Notes under the pieces: generated by a model | Seen by the model: only the letters and a program-made list of their open reading frames with translations | The model's database searches: none | Told to the model about the DNA's origin: nothing | Position numbers and translations under genes: made by a program | Assembly (NCBI GenBank): GCA_039679805.1 | Contig: JBDKUD010000331.1 | Coordinates: 1 to 24,049, forward strand | DNA length: 24,049 bases | Direction of reading: 5' to 3' | From: JBDKUD01 sp039679805 | GTDB lineage: Bacteria; Bacillota; Syntrophomonadia; Syntrophomonadales; Syntrophomonadaceae | Shown here: positions 7,673-16,010 of the stretch, piece by piece | Layout of the letters: the number at the start of each line of letters is the position of its first letter | Numbering within the stretch: the first letter of the stretch is position 1

Positions 7673-9412
7673 TTATCCCTCCACTTTCTTTATGGCATCA
7701 AAGGTACAAACTTGAGGACAAATGCCGCAGCCCGCACAAGAATTGTTCATAACCGCCTTTTTATCCTCGTCTATGAAGCTAACCCCGGTGCAGCCTACTT
7801 TAAGGCAGAGTTTGCAGCCTTTACATAGATCGGGATCAACATAGTATTCAGTTTTTTCGTTAGTTTTATTTAACAGCACACAGGATCTCTTGGCAATAAT
7901 TACCGAAGGTTCGCGCCGGTTTAACTCTTCTTCCAGGGCGGTCCTTAACTCAGCAAGGTTCAAAGGATCAACCGTGCGAATATTATTAATTCCAATAGCT
8001 CTTATTAAAGCCTCTATATTGAGCTTTGCAGTCGGTTCCTCTTTTATAGTTACACCGGTAGCCGGATGCTGCTGATGACCGGTCATGGCAGTAGTATCGT
8101 TATCAAGTATTAATATTGTCGAGGTTCCCTTATTATAAACCACATCAATTAACGGAGTTATTCCGGAATGAACAAAGGTAGAATCACCGATTACCGCTAC
8201 TACGCGGTTGGCAAATTCCTCCCCTCGGGCTTTTTCCATTCCCAAAGCAGTACCAATACTGGCTCCCATACATACGCAGGAATCTATGGCCTCCAGCGGA
8301 CTTAACGCTCCCAGGGTATAACAACCTATATCCCCCATTACCGTAAGCTTCATCTTATTGAGGGTATGGAACACTCCCCGGTGCGGGCATCCTGGACACA
8401 ATAGCGGCGGCCGGGCCGGGATTTCCTTATCCAGTCCAAAACCTTCCGCAGGTTTTACTCCCGCCAGTTTCTCCTCGATTAATTCCGGGCTGTACTCACC
8501 CAGGAGGGTAAATAAATTTTTACCTTCTACATTTATTCCCCAAGATTTTATCTGTTCTTCGATAACCGGTTCCAGTTCTTCAATTACTATTAACCTGTCT
8601 ACCTGGCCGGCAAATGATGTTATCAAGTTTTTAGGCAGCGGGTTAACCATTCCCAATTTTAAAATGGAAACATCGGGCAGAACCTCTTTTACATACTGGT
8701 AAACTACACCGCTGGTAATTATGCCCAGGCTCTTATCGCCCCATTCAATCCGGTTCAAATCAGTAGTTTCACTAAACTCCTTTAATCTAATCAGGCGCTT
8801 TTCTACTTCTTCATGTCTGGTTCGGGCGTATCCGGGAAGCATCACATATTTGGCCGGATTTTTCTTATAATCTTTTACCGGCAGCTCCTGTCGGGTACCC
8901 TCTTCTACCAGTGCCTGGGAATGAGCCAGACGGGTGGTTATTCTTAGCATAACCGGAGTATCAAATTCTTCACTTATCTCAAAAGCCTGACGAGTATAAT
9001 CTTTTGCTTCCTGGCTGTCAGACGGTTCTATTACTGCCAATTTGGCAAAACGGCCATATCCACGGTTGTCCTGCTCATTTTGAGATGAATGCATGCCCGG
9101 ATCATCAGCGGAAACAATCACCAATCCTCCGGTTACACCTGTATAAGAAAAGGTATATAGCGGGTCAGCGGCTACATTCACTCCTACATGTTTCATAGCT
9201 ACTAAAGTTCGGGCACCTCCAATTGAAGCTCCAGCTGCTACTTCCATGGCTACCTTCTCATTTGGCGCCCATTCTGCGTATACGTCTTTAAACCGGGCGA
9301 AATTGGACACAATTTCCGTACTAGGGGTGCCTGGATATGCTGTAGCCACTGTTGCTCCGGCTTCATAGGCACCTCTGGCTATTGCCTCATTGCCTATCAT
9401 TAATTTTTTCAT
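7673..9412 (-). CDS. iorA: Indolepyruvate:ferredoxin oxidoreductase, alpha subunit
   Basis: This 579-residue large subunit carries the thiamine diphosphate site and iron-sulfur clusters of the oxidoreductase. The N-terminal pyrimidine-binding part starts MKKLMIGNEAIARGAYEAG and contains AYPGTPSTE. The diphosphate-binding part has GDIGCYTLG, and later GDSTFVHSG with LDNDTTAMTGHQ, matching the metal/ThDP region of IorA. The C terminus is a ferredoxin domain with two cysteine groups, CKGCKLCLKVGC and CAGCGICPQVC, for two [4Fe-4S] clusters. Note the first group has four residues before its last cysteine, common in IorA. ATG at 9412 follows AAGGAGGG. In anaerobes the enzyme may run in either direction, degrading aromatic amino acids or making their 2-oxoacids from acyl-CoA. 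Confidence 0.95.
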   Translation of the reverse strand: MKKLMIGNEAIARGAYEAGATVATAYPGTPSTEIVSNFARFKDVYAEWAPNEKVAMEVAAGASIGGARTLVAMKHVGVNVAADPLYTFSYTGVTGGLVIVSADDPGMHSSQNEQDNRGYGRFAKLAVIEPSDSQEAKDYTRQAFEISEEFDTPVMLRITTRLAHSQALVEEGTRQELPVKDYKKNPAKYVMLPGYARTRHEEVEKRLIRLKEFSETTDLNRIEWGDKSLGIITSGVVYQYVKEVLPDVSILKLGMVNPLPKNLITSFAGQVDRLIVIEELEPVIEEQIKSWGINVEGKNLFTLLGEYSPELIEEKLAGVKPAEGFGLDKEIPARPPLLCPGCPHRGVFHTLNKMKLTVMGDIGCYTLGALSPLEAIDSCVCMGASIGTALGMEKARGEEFANRVVAVIGDSTFVHSGITPLIDVVYNKGTSTILILDNDTTAMTGHQQHPATGVTIKEEPTAKLNIEALIRAIGINNIRTVDPLNLAELRTALEEELNRREPSVIIAKRSCVLLNKTNEKTEYYVDPDLCKGCKLCLKVGCTGVSFIDEDKKAVMNNSCAGCGICPQVCTFDAIKKVEG

Positions 9413-9442
9413 GCTTTCCCTCCTTACAAATTCCCTAATTTT

Positions 9443-9476
9443 ATAAGCCTCTACTCCCCACAGAACGAAGGCTTAT
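9443..9476. repeat. 8-bp inverted repeat between yyaC and iorA
   Basis: ATAAGCCT (9443-9450) and AGGCTTAT (9469-9476) are exact complements around an 18-base centre. The right arm overlaps the yyaC stop codon. On the minus strand no uridine run follows, so it is not a good intrinsic terminator; it may be an mRNA processing or stability hairpin ahead of iorA. Confidence 0.4.
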
Positions 9477-10015
9477 CTTTGTAAATGACGATCATTATAC
9501 CATTCATAAATCGCACTGCATATAAGGTTGGCCATATGATATACATGAGTCAGACTGCCGCTGTTTTTCGCGGTAACCCGGTGTCGTTCTGCCCTGCTGT
9601 CAACTATACCAATCAGGGAGTAACGACCAATCGGAGGCAGGTTTCTGAATATGGCTTTTCCCGGCAATAAGCTTTCATCCTTCAGCTTGATACTCCCTAT
9701 TTCAGACACTTCTCCCAGTGAAGCATCGATTGCTATCTCAGTTCGACCGGGATATTGGGATTTAATACAGGTGATTTCTTTAACTAAATTTTTAGCATGT
9801 AAAGGCTCATCTAGCGTGCCAAATACATCCAGCTCCGGTACCGCAGAATTAAGCATGGTTCCAATTAATGGTCCAAAACAATCCAGAATGTGCCGGTCTG
9901 AGCCAATGCAGTAAAATAACGGCTCACCTCCGGCTTTATTTATTAATGACTGGAACCCCTCAATCAAGTTTTTTTTTGCTTCCTGGTCCAAATAATGAAC
10001 CTGTGTAATCAGCAT
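9473..10015 (-). CDS. yyaC: Sporulation protein YyaC family (DUF1256)
   Basis: This 180-residue protein belongs to the YyaC family, found in endospore formers and related in fold to the germination protease GPR; its exact role is not settled. The family signature, a Gly-Ser/Thr-Asp-Arg followed by a Gly-Pro-Leu-hydrophobic-Gly-Thr stretch, is seen as IGSDRHILDCFGPLIGTML at about residues 37-55. Other conserved-looking segments are IAIDASLGE (about 92-100) and LPPIGRYSLIG. It begins nine bases after the hisC stop with GGAGG some 14 bases before the ATG, so it is probably translated from the hisC message. It is good evidence that the host makes endospores. Confidence 0.85.
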   Translation of the reverse strand: MLITQVHYLDQEAKKNLIEGFQSLINKAGGEPLFYCIGSDRHILDCFGPLIGTMLNSAVPELDVFGTLDEPLHAKNLVKEITCIKSQYPGRTEIAIDASLGEVSEIGSIKLKDESLLPGKAIFRNLPPIGRYSLIGIVDSRAERHRVTAKNSGSLTHVYHMANLICSAIYEWYNDRHLQR

Positions 10016-10024
10016 ATATTATAA

Positions 10025-11128
10025 TTAAGCCTCCAGTATTTTCTTAAGGCTGTAAATAAACCTGGTATTCTCATCCTGAGTACCAACAGTTACCCGAATA
10101 AAAGTGTTATAACCAAATACATCGCCGCAGCGAACTATTATCCCCTGGGTTAAAAGTTTTCCAAATACCTCCTGACAGTTCTTTCCGGTATCAACCAATA
10201 TAAAATTAGCTTCAGTAGGCACATAATTTAAGCCCATTTCCGAAAACGCATTGTAAAGATACTTTTTACCTTCGGAGTTTACTTTGCGGCTGAGTGTGAC
10301 ATGTTCATTATCATCTAAAGCTGCCAAAGCCCCTACCTGAGCCAGCGTATTAACATTAAAAGGCTCCCTTACCCGCTCTATGGCCCCGGCAATAGCCGGA
10401 GTAGTTAGTCCGTAGCCCACCCTAAGAGAGGCCAGACCGTATATTTTGGAAAAGGTCTTTAGCACGATTACGTTTTTACCCTGTTTAACATACTTAATAC
10501 CGCTGGTAAAAGCTTGGCTTTCTACAAAATCGGCATAAGCTTCATCAAAAATTACCAGTATGTCTTCCGGGACCTTTTGCATAAAATCATCTATTTCTTC
10601 ACCGGTAACAATAGTACCTGTAGGATTATTGGGATTACATATAAATATAAGTTTGGTCTTGGGTGTAACTGCATTAAGCATTGCCTTTAAATCGTTGGTG
10701 AAATCTTCCAGAGGTACAGTAATACATTCCCCTCCGAGAACTCTGGCAGTAAATTCATACTCCGAAAATGTTGGATTAGCAAATATTATTTCGTCGCCTT
10801 TATTTAGAAATGTCTCAGCAATATATTTTAGCAATTCGTCAGAACCATTGCCGACTAAAACATTGTCTTGATTTAAGCCCGTAACTGCAGCAATCTTATT
10901 TTTTAAGTAATAACAGTTGGAATCTGGATAGAGATGTAACTCCGGCAAAGCTAAGCTTATTGCTGCTACTGCCGCAGGAGAAGGTCCCAGCGGGTTTTCA
11001 TTGGAAGCCATCTTAATAACATCATTTATTCCCAGTTCTCTCTTGACTTCATCAATAGGCTTTCCCGGTACATAAGGTTTAATGTTAAATATTTCCGGGC
11101 GGGCTTTTGCCATAATAAAATCGGACAT
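10025..11128 (-). CDS. hisC: Histidinol-phosphate aminotransferase
   Basis: This class II, PLP-dependent enzyme converts histidinol phosphate and 2-oxoglutarate to imidazole acetol phosphate and glutamate in histidine biosynthesis (and the reverse). The 367 residues match the family length. Seen are SNENPLGPSP (42-51) binding substrate phosphate, CNPNNPTG (164-171), the Asp-Glu-Ala-Tyr at about 195-198, the PLP lysine in TFSKIYGLASLRVGYG (K228) and the phosphate-binding R236. ATG at 11128 follows AGGAGG. No other his genes are near; linkage to iorAB raises the possibility that it also transaminates aromatic amino acids to feed the oxidoreductase, which HisC enzymes are known to do in some bacteria. 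That second role is inference. Confidence 0.93.
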   Translation of the reverse strand: MSDFIMAKARPEIFNIKPYVPGKPIDEVKRELGINDVIKMASNENPLGPSPAAVAAISLALPELHLYPDSNCYYLKNKIAAVTGLNQDNVLVGNGSDELLKYIAETFLNKGDEIIFANPTFSEYEFTARVLGGECITVPLEDFTNDLKAMLNAVTPKTKLIFICNPNNPTGTIVTGEEIDDFMQKVPEDILVIFDEAYADFVESQAFTSGIKYVKQGKNVIVLKTFSKIYGLASLRVGYGLTTPAIAGAIERVREPFNVNTLAQVGALAALDDNEHVTLSRKVNSEGKKYLYNAFSEMGLNYVPTEANFILVDTGKNCQEVFGKLLTQGIIVRCGDVFGYNTFIRVTVGTQDENTRFIYSLKKILEA

Positions 11129-11245
11129 ATTTGAATCCTCCTAGTTATTAATAAGCATATCTATATATCTATTTTCAAATACAATTTATTTATGTATATT
11201 ATAGTATTTTAAACTAAAACAATCTTTACTGCTATGGTTTTATAC
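11129..11245 (-). promoter_or_regulatory. AT-rich spacer, candidate hisC promoter
   Basis: The 117-base gap before hisC is almost all A and T. The minus strand has a perfect TATAAT at 11203-11198, but the sequence 17-18 bases upstream (AAGATT/AAAGAT) is a poor -35 box. A second candidate, TTGAAA at about 11177-11172, has a weak -10. A promoter for the hisC-yyaC-ior block is likely here but cannot be fixed. Confidence 0.35.
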
Positions 11246-11572
11246 CTATTGTAAATTATGGCCGGGTTCAGAACATGAAGCGAGAAGTTCTTCGATAAGC
11301 TCTTTACAATGGACTAAAGAAGAGGAGTCCGAAAGGTCAAGATTCAGCAGGGTGGCTTTAATAATCTCGTCTATCTCCGATGTAGTATTTTTATTGTTCC
11401 ATTGTCTAATAATGTTAATTAAGTCTGCATTCTTTCTTTTTATCACCAGGTCCAGGAAATTGAGTAAAAACCCCATTTCCGCTTCGGAGAGCATATTTTT
11501 GGAGTGCAGTTTGAATATGGCGCTGGCAGTTTCAGTATATACTTTCTTTATGTTTTGGTCTCGTTTATCCAT
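11246..11572 (-). CDS. Hypothetical 108-aa protein of the replication cassette
   Basis: This protein is not recognised. Its 108 residues look all-helical, with Lys/Glu-rich stretches and no membrane segment, signal peptide or catalytic motif. It starts two bases after the helicase stop with no clear ribosome site, so it is probably made by translational coupling and belongs functionally with the helicase and DnaD-like protein. Possible roles are a helicase loader partner, inhibitor or adaptor, but that is only position-based inference. A spurious frame is unlikely given the tight junction and normal composition. Confidence 0.6.
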   Translation of the reverse strand: MDKRDQNIKKVYTETASAIFKLHSKNMLSEAEMGFLLNFLDLVIKRKNADLINIIRQWNNKNTTSEIDEIIKATLLNLDLSDSSSLVHCKELIEELLASCSEPGHNLQ

Positions 11573-11574
11573 TC

Positions 11575-12936
11575 TTAAGATACCCGTGCAGCGTCTTTCA
11601 TAATTTGTTTTCTCATATCAAAGGTTATAGGGATCTTTATACCACTTTGACCATCACGGTTTTTTTCTATTTCAATATAATAGTTGGGGTTTTGATAATT
11701 CCTCAACTGCTCATTTTCTTCCAGGTCTTCTTTGGGAATGGGCCTAAGTTTTAACATCAAATCACATTCATTCTTCATCCGTTTAGCACCCTGTAAACTT
11801 CCATCCGGATTTAACTGAACCAGGCATAATACCACAATCTTAAGATTCTGGGCCAGTGTTTTTTGAGTTTTAATTATCTGTTCAAGTATCTGCCATTCCT
11901 GCAAACGCGGGTCAAATTTATCCATCCGGCCTATGTAGTCAATAATCATCATAGAAATATTCTTCTGGGTTTTAAACTTACGGGCCAGAGAAACTGTTTT
12001 CTCCGGGGTCAGATTGGGACAAGGATAGGAATAAAAACCGCTTTCACGTAATTTCGAATATCCGCCAAAGATAATAGAAAGTTCGGTCTCATTGATTGAC
12101 CCGCTGCGTATCCGGTCATGCTCAATTTCTGAGAGTATGGAACCCCAGCGCAGGGCAATTTGTTCACGGCTCATCTCAGTATTCAGATATAGCAGGCCTT
12201 TATTGTCTTCAACTGCAATGGCTTTGGCAGTATGCAATGCATAGGCAGTTTTACCGTGTCCGGTTTGAGCTCCGAGTATTACCAAGTCGCCTGGCTTAAA
12301 TCCCAGGGTAATATTATTAAGACTATCAAACCCGGTAGGCAATCCGTCCAGGGGCAGAACGCCTTTGTGTAGCTCCATAATTTCCTTGTATCTCAGGAAT
12401 CTCCGTTCAACTTCCTCATAACCCAGGCTGGCCAAATCAGCAGGGTTATCAATACGATCATCTATTTCCAGGGCAGTCAGATTGGTAAGCTTCTCTTCCG
12501 CAGACAACAGAGCCTGCTCCACATCCAGTTCCTGCTCCGCGCTTAAACTCTGATAACTGGTTCTCAAGAAGGATTCAAACTTTCGTAGACGTGATTTGTC
12601 TTTTACTTTCTTTATCCAGTACTTGATATTTTCATCTTCAATATATTGTTCAACAATGTATTGTAAACTTTCAATATCTCGGGTGCTGGTAAGCATACCA
12701 AGGGTATGCGCCTCTTTAATCAATTCTACGTAAGTAGGTATAATTTCTCGTTCAAAAAGGCTGCAGGTTAGTTCAAAAATAGTAGCATTTTCCGGAGAAT
12801 AAAAATCCGTACCCGCTAAAAGATTAAAGCCCTCAATGCAAGCCTCTTCAGAATGAAGCATAGCAGACAAAACCCGGCGCTCACTCTCCAGATCAAACAG
12901 GAACTCTTGTTCCATTCTCTCTTCCCCAGTCATCAT
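11575..12936 (-). CDS. DnaB-like replicative helicase
   Basis: This 453-residue protein resembles DnaB (DnaC of Bacillus), the hexameric 5'-3' helicase at the replication fork. The N-terminal domain (about 12-115) begins with a segment like the family's DxEAExxVLGxML. The RecA-like motor shows Walker A GAQTGHGKT (222-230), the catalytic-Glu segment NTEMS (252-256), Walker B MMIIDYIGRM (329-338), LVQLN (372-376) and an arginine-finger segment EIEKNRDGQSG (422-432). The usual region with Asp-Leu-Arg-Glu-Ser-Gly before the Asp-Ala-Asp is replaced by a shorter GAKRMKNECDLML (383-395). It is therefore a divergent paralogue, perhaps not the main chromosomal helicase. An internal ATG at codon 8, preceded by GGGGAAGAGAG, is an alternative start. 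Confidence 0.85.
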   Translation of the reverse strand: MMTGEERMEQEFLFDLESERRVLSAMLHSEEACIEGFNLLAGTDFYSPENATIFELTCSLFEREIIPTYVELIKEAHTLGMLTSTRDIESLQYIVEQYIEDENIKYWIKKVKDKSRLRKFESFLRTSYQSLSAEQELDVEQALLSAEEKLTNLTALEIDDRIDNPADLASLGYEEVERRFLRYKEIMELHKGVLPLDGLPTGFDSLNNITLGFKPGDLVILGAQTGHGKTAYALHTAKAIAVEDNKGLLYLNTEMSREQIALRWGSILSEIEHDRIRSGSINETELSIIFGGYSKLRESGFYSYPCPNLTPEKTVSLARKFKTQKNISMMIIDYIGRMDKFDPRLQEWQILEQIIKTQKTLAQNLKIVVLCLVQLNPDGSLQGAKRMKNECDLMLKLRPIPKEDLEENEQLRNYQNPNYYIEIEKNRDGQSGIKIPITFDMRKQIMKDAARVS

Positions 12937-12963
12937 TACTACATCCCCAACTCTTTTTAACTC

Positions 12964-14139
12964 TTATTTCATACCAGCCGGTGGAATATAAATCTCATAA
13001 TCACCGGATGATTGCTTATCAGACTTCTTCTTTCCGGAATTGGAATTGGCCGCATTTTTATCTTTTTTGCTCCGGCTCTTAAAATCTTCTATCTCTTTTT
13101 CGGCATCTTCCACTAACCTTATCTCTTTAGACATCCAGTTCTTTAGAACGCTATCTATGTATTCCAGCCCGCCATTTCTGGTTCGCTGGCACATCACTTC
13201 TCCGGCTTTCATTATCATTTTGTGGCTGAATCTCCAGTCATATCTCCATTTATAATAAACCATTTTTCTGGCTTCGGCACTCATATCAATACCGGTAAAA
13301 TTTCCAAATTCGGCGATATCCGGGTCGAACTGTGAAATGGTCGCCATTTTGTTTTGATCGTTGCTGGTATAACTATTAAAATATAGCTCCAGGCCCTCTA
13401 CGGTATTTATAGAATATTCCTTTATGTCGGAAGCAATTTTAGTAATAGCACGCGGATTGGAAATATTTCTTTCAAAACACATTTCTAACAGGCAAAAAAG
13501 GAACTCCGGCTGAAAATTTAATTCATTGAGCCATTTCTTTAATTCACTGGCCATTTTTACACTCATTAGATTACCGGTTTTGCTGGCAATAAAATCAGCC
13601 AGTTTCTTATAATTAGCATTGGTGTTAGAAATCCCGTTGATGTTGTCACCCACTAACCTCTTGCCCTTTTCTTCCTCTAGCTCCAGCTCCAGCTGCTCAA
13701 TTAACTGACGATACTTACCCAGCTGTTTTTCAATATCCAGATTATCGGAATTATTTTTTTGGTCAGCAGATAACTGAGGATGATCTCTATTAACCAAAGT
13801 TTCCAGTTTCTCCATCAAAGGTTCTAGAAAAATTACCCGGTCGGCAAAATTTTTACTATTTTCATCATCAACTTTAATCAAATTTAACTTGCTCAACTTC
13901 ATAAGTTTGCGAGATAGTTTATTCTTGGTAAGGGCTGGACAACTCTGCAGCACCTGACCGACATTCACGCCAGTTTGAAATAAGGGTTTGGACTTTGATT
14001 CAAAAGTATAGAATATGGTTGATAATATGCCAATGTCCTCAACATCAAGCTCTAATTCCTGGGAATAGAAAAATATTACCCCTGGTATGTGAGCATAGCC
14101 CCAGCGTAAGACTTCCAATAGTGCAGAATTATTGTACAT
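12964..14139 (-). CDS. DnaD-domain replication protein
   Basis: This 391-residue protein is a DnaD/DnaB-family primosome component of Firmicutes, which remodels DNA and helps load the helicase. Residues 1-105 look like a winged-helix DNA-binding domain. A Glu/Lys-rich coiled coil follows (about 130-160). Then come two helical DnaD-like (DDBH2) repeats at about 176-260 and 270-345, the second ending in the family hallmark YxxxIxxW, here YIDSVLKNW (327-335). The tail (about 350-391) is a Lys/Ser-rich, probably disordered stretch. A good promoter lies 38 bases upstream, but the nearest ribosome site is a run of G twelve bases from the ATG. It is the first gene of a three-gene set with the helicase. 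A phage origin cannot be excluded. Confidence 0.82.
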   Translation of the reverse strand: MYNNSALLEVLRWGYAHIPGVIFFYSQELELDVEDIGILSTIFYTFESKSKPLFQTGVNVGQVLQSCPALTKNKLSRKLMKLSKLNLIKVDDENSKNFADRVIFLEPLMEKLETLVNRDHPQLSADQKNNSDNLDIEKQLGKYRQLIEQLELELEEEKGKRLVGDNINGISNTNANYKKLADFIASKTGNLMSVKMASELKKWLNELNFQPEFLFCLLEMCFERNISNPRAITKIASDIKEYSINTVEGLELYFNSYTSNDQNKMATISQFDPDIAEFGNFTGIDMSAEARKMVYYKWRYDWRFSHKMIMKAGEVMCQRTRNGGLEYIDSVLKNWMSKEIRLVEDAEKEIEDFKSRSKKDKNAANSNSGKKKSDKQSSGDYEIYIPPAGMK

Positions 14140-14176
14140 AGATGTGTTTTGCCCCCCATATGTGTAAAGTAAACAA

Positions 14177-14206
14177 ATTATAGCACTTAAGTAAAACAGC
14201 GGACAA
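14177..14206 (-). promoter_or_regulatory. SigA-type promoter for the dnaD-helicase operon
   Basis: On the minus strand TTGTCC (14206-14201) and a perfect TATAAT (14182-14177) are 18 bases apart. The -10 lies 38 bases before the ATG at 14139. No other good promoter was seen between here and 11246, so this should drive all three cassette genes. Confidence 0.7.
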
Positions 14207-14299
14207 GTAATACATATTTGAGCTATTTTGACTAAGCTTCTTTATCCCTGCAAAATTTTACCCCTGTTCCTGCGGAAGGATGTTTTAAATATTTTTGTT

Positions 14300-14344
14300 A
14301 ATAAGTGAAGTTTTCGTACCACGTACCAAAACACTTCACTTATT
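14300..14344. repeat. Long imperfect inverted repeat between divergent roles
   Basis: AATAAGTGAAG (14300-14310) and CTTCACTTATT (14334-14344) are exact complements. The interior continues with partly matching T/A runs and contains the tandem GTACC-AC-GTACC. It lies between the MBL terminator and the dnaD promoter, about 95 bases upstream of the -35 box. It may be a second terminator hairpin (TTAACAAAAATATTT follows on the minus strand) or a protein-binding dyad. Confidence 0.55.
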
Positions 14345-14353
14345 CTAATAAAT

Positions 14354-14384
14354 AATTAAAGCCAGGCTATGCCTGGCTTTAATT
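14354..14384 (-). terminator. Perfect 14-bp palindromic terminator after the MBL gene
   Basis: AATTAAAGCCAGGC (14354-14367) and its exact complement (14371-14384) flank a three-base loop, giving a very stable hairpin. On the minus strand the 3' arm ends in TTTAATT and runs into TTTATTAG. It sits 25 bases after the stop of the MBL-fold gene. Confidence 0.85.
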
Positions 14385-14409
14385 ATGGCTATATTCTCTC
14401 CCATTAGTT

Positions 14410-15981
14410 TTAACTTATTTTTGAGTTAAGATCATTAAATAACGCAATAATCTTATCATAATTTTCCTTTTCCCATTCCTCACTAAAGCTTTTCTGTAGT
14501 TTAGAGCGATAGTCAATATACATTCTTTCAGCCTGAAAAGCCTTGGACAACTCATGATCACACATTTGTTCTTCACGGTTAACTGGCTTAAGCTCAAACT
14601 CTTCCTGCCAGTCAGGAATATAAACCGCTAGGTTAAGTTCACTCTTTATTGACTCAGCCAGCGAGATTTGGGATTGTTCCTCCCCGTGCACCAGAAATAT
14701 AGCTCTAGGGGGAACCACAAAATTCTTAAGCCAGGACATAATACCATTATGGTCGGCATGGGCTGAATAAGCCTCTATATTTTTAATATCAGCTTTTACA
14801 GCTACCTCTTCGCCGTGGATTTTGACCAGTTTATCACCGTCCAGAATCTTCCTTCCCAAGGTGCCTTCAGCCTGAAAACCTACAAACAGAATAGTTGACT
14901 CAGGCCGCCACAGATTATGTTTTAAATGATGTTTGATTCTGCCGGCATCACACATCCCACTGGCAGAGATGATTATGGTATTCCCTTTTATATTATTCAA
15001 TTGAACTGAATCCTGCTGAGTCTTGGAAAACTTCAGATTGGACAGGCTTAAAGGATGATTTCCCTCTTCCACCCGTTGCCTGGTTTCCTGGTCATAGTCT
15101 TCGATACTCTTTTGGAAAATCTGCGTGGCAGCAATAGCCAAAGGACTGTCTATATAAATATCAATGCCAGGATATAGGTCACCCTGTTTTTGCATTATAT
15201 TGAGGTCATATAACAGATCCTGGGTCCTTTCAACTGCAAATGAAGGAATTATAAGATTTCCACCCTTACGCATTGTCTCGTCGATAATTTCCTTAAGCTG
15301 TTCCCTTCTCCTGGTCATTCCTTTATGATTCCGATCTCCATAAGTGGATTCCAGAATCAGATAATCAGTATTTTCTATAATGGTCGGGTCCTTAATTATG
15401 GGCTGGTCGGTGTTACCCAGATCGCCACTAAAGACCAGTTTTAACTTCTTGTCATCTTCCTCAACCCAGACTTCAACTATACATGATCCCAGAATATGGC
15501 CGGCATCCCGGAGGCGAATCTCAATCCCTTCTCCCAGGGTTATTATTTCATCATAGTTTATGGACTTAAACTGCGATAAGCACTCAACCGCGTCTCTGGT
15601 GGTGTAGATTGGTTCCAACAGAGGACTGCCAGCCCTTTTTAACTTGCGATTTTTTCGTTCAACTTCCGATTCCTGAATATATCCTGAATCAGGTAGCATA
15701 ACTTTAACCAGTTCTTCAGTAGCATGGCTGCAATAAATCGGCCCCTTAAATCCGTGGGCACTCAACTTGGGTATTAAACCACTATGATCAATATGCGCAT
15801 GGGTTAAAATGAGAAAATCAATCGACTTCGGATCCACTACAAATTCCTGGTAGTTCCGCGTTTTAATTTCCTTTGAACCCTGACAGAGCCCACAATCAAC
15901 AGCGAAGCGAGTTCTTTCAGTATCCAAAACAAAAAATGAACCCGTGACAGTTTTGGTAGCACCCAGGAATTTTAGTTTCAT
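14410..15981 (-). CDS. MBL-fold beta-CASP RNase / RNA-specificity hydrolase
   Basis: This 523-residue zinc hydrolase belongs to the metallo-beta-lactamase family with beta-CASP domain, whose members cut or degrade RNA. The zinc motif is LTHAHIDHSG (H61, H63, D65, H66), with further metal ligands in DAGHILGS and FSGDLGN. The beta-CASP part follows (from about residue 205), with IISASGMCDAGRIKHHL (the motif often found in CPSF-like RNases), and the C-terminal motifs AYSAHADHNG and FLVHGEEQSQ close the metal site. The length exceeds the roughly 450 of short homologues because of a helical C-terminal extension of about 60 residues. ATG at 15981 follows GGAGG. It is 29 bases downstream of the 158-aa gene, so they probably share an mRNA. 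It is not RNase J, which has a different C-terminal domain. Confidence 0.87.
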   Translation of the reverse strand: MKLKFLGATKTVTGSFFVLDTERTRFAVDCGLCQGSKEIKTRNYQEFVVDPKSIDFLILTHAHIDHSGLIPKLSAHGFKGPIYCSHATEELVKVMLPDSGYIQESEVERKNRKLKRAGSPLLEPIYTTRDAVECLSQFKSINYDEIITLGEGIEIRLRDAGHILGSCIVEVWVEEDDKKLKLVFSGDLGNTDQPIIKDPTIIENTDYLILESTYGDRNHKGMTRRREQLKEIIDETMRKGGNLIIPSFAVERTQDLLYDLNIMQKQGDLYPGIDIYIDSPLAIAATQIFQKSIEDYDQETRQRVEEGNHPLSLSNLKFSKTQQDSVQLNNIKGNTIIISASGMCDAGRIKHHLKHNLWRPESTILFVGFQAEGTLGRKILDGDKLVKIHGEEVAVKADIKNIEAYSAHADHNGIMSWLKNFVVPPRAIFLVHGEEQSQISLAESIKSELNLAVYIPDWQEEFELKPVNREEQMCDHELSKAFQAERMYIDYRSKLQKSFSEEWEKENYDKIIALFNDLNSKIS

Positions 15982-16010
15982 GTCTATTCCTCCATTAGTG
16001 TTTTAAATTA

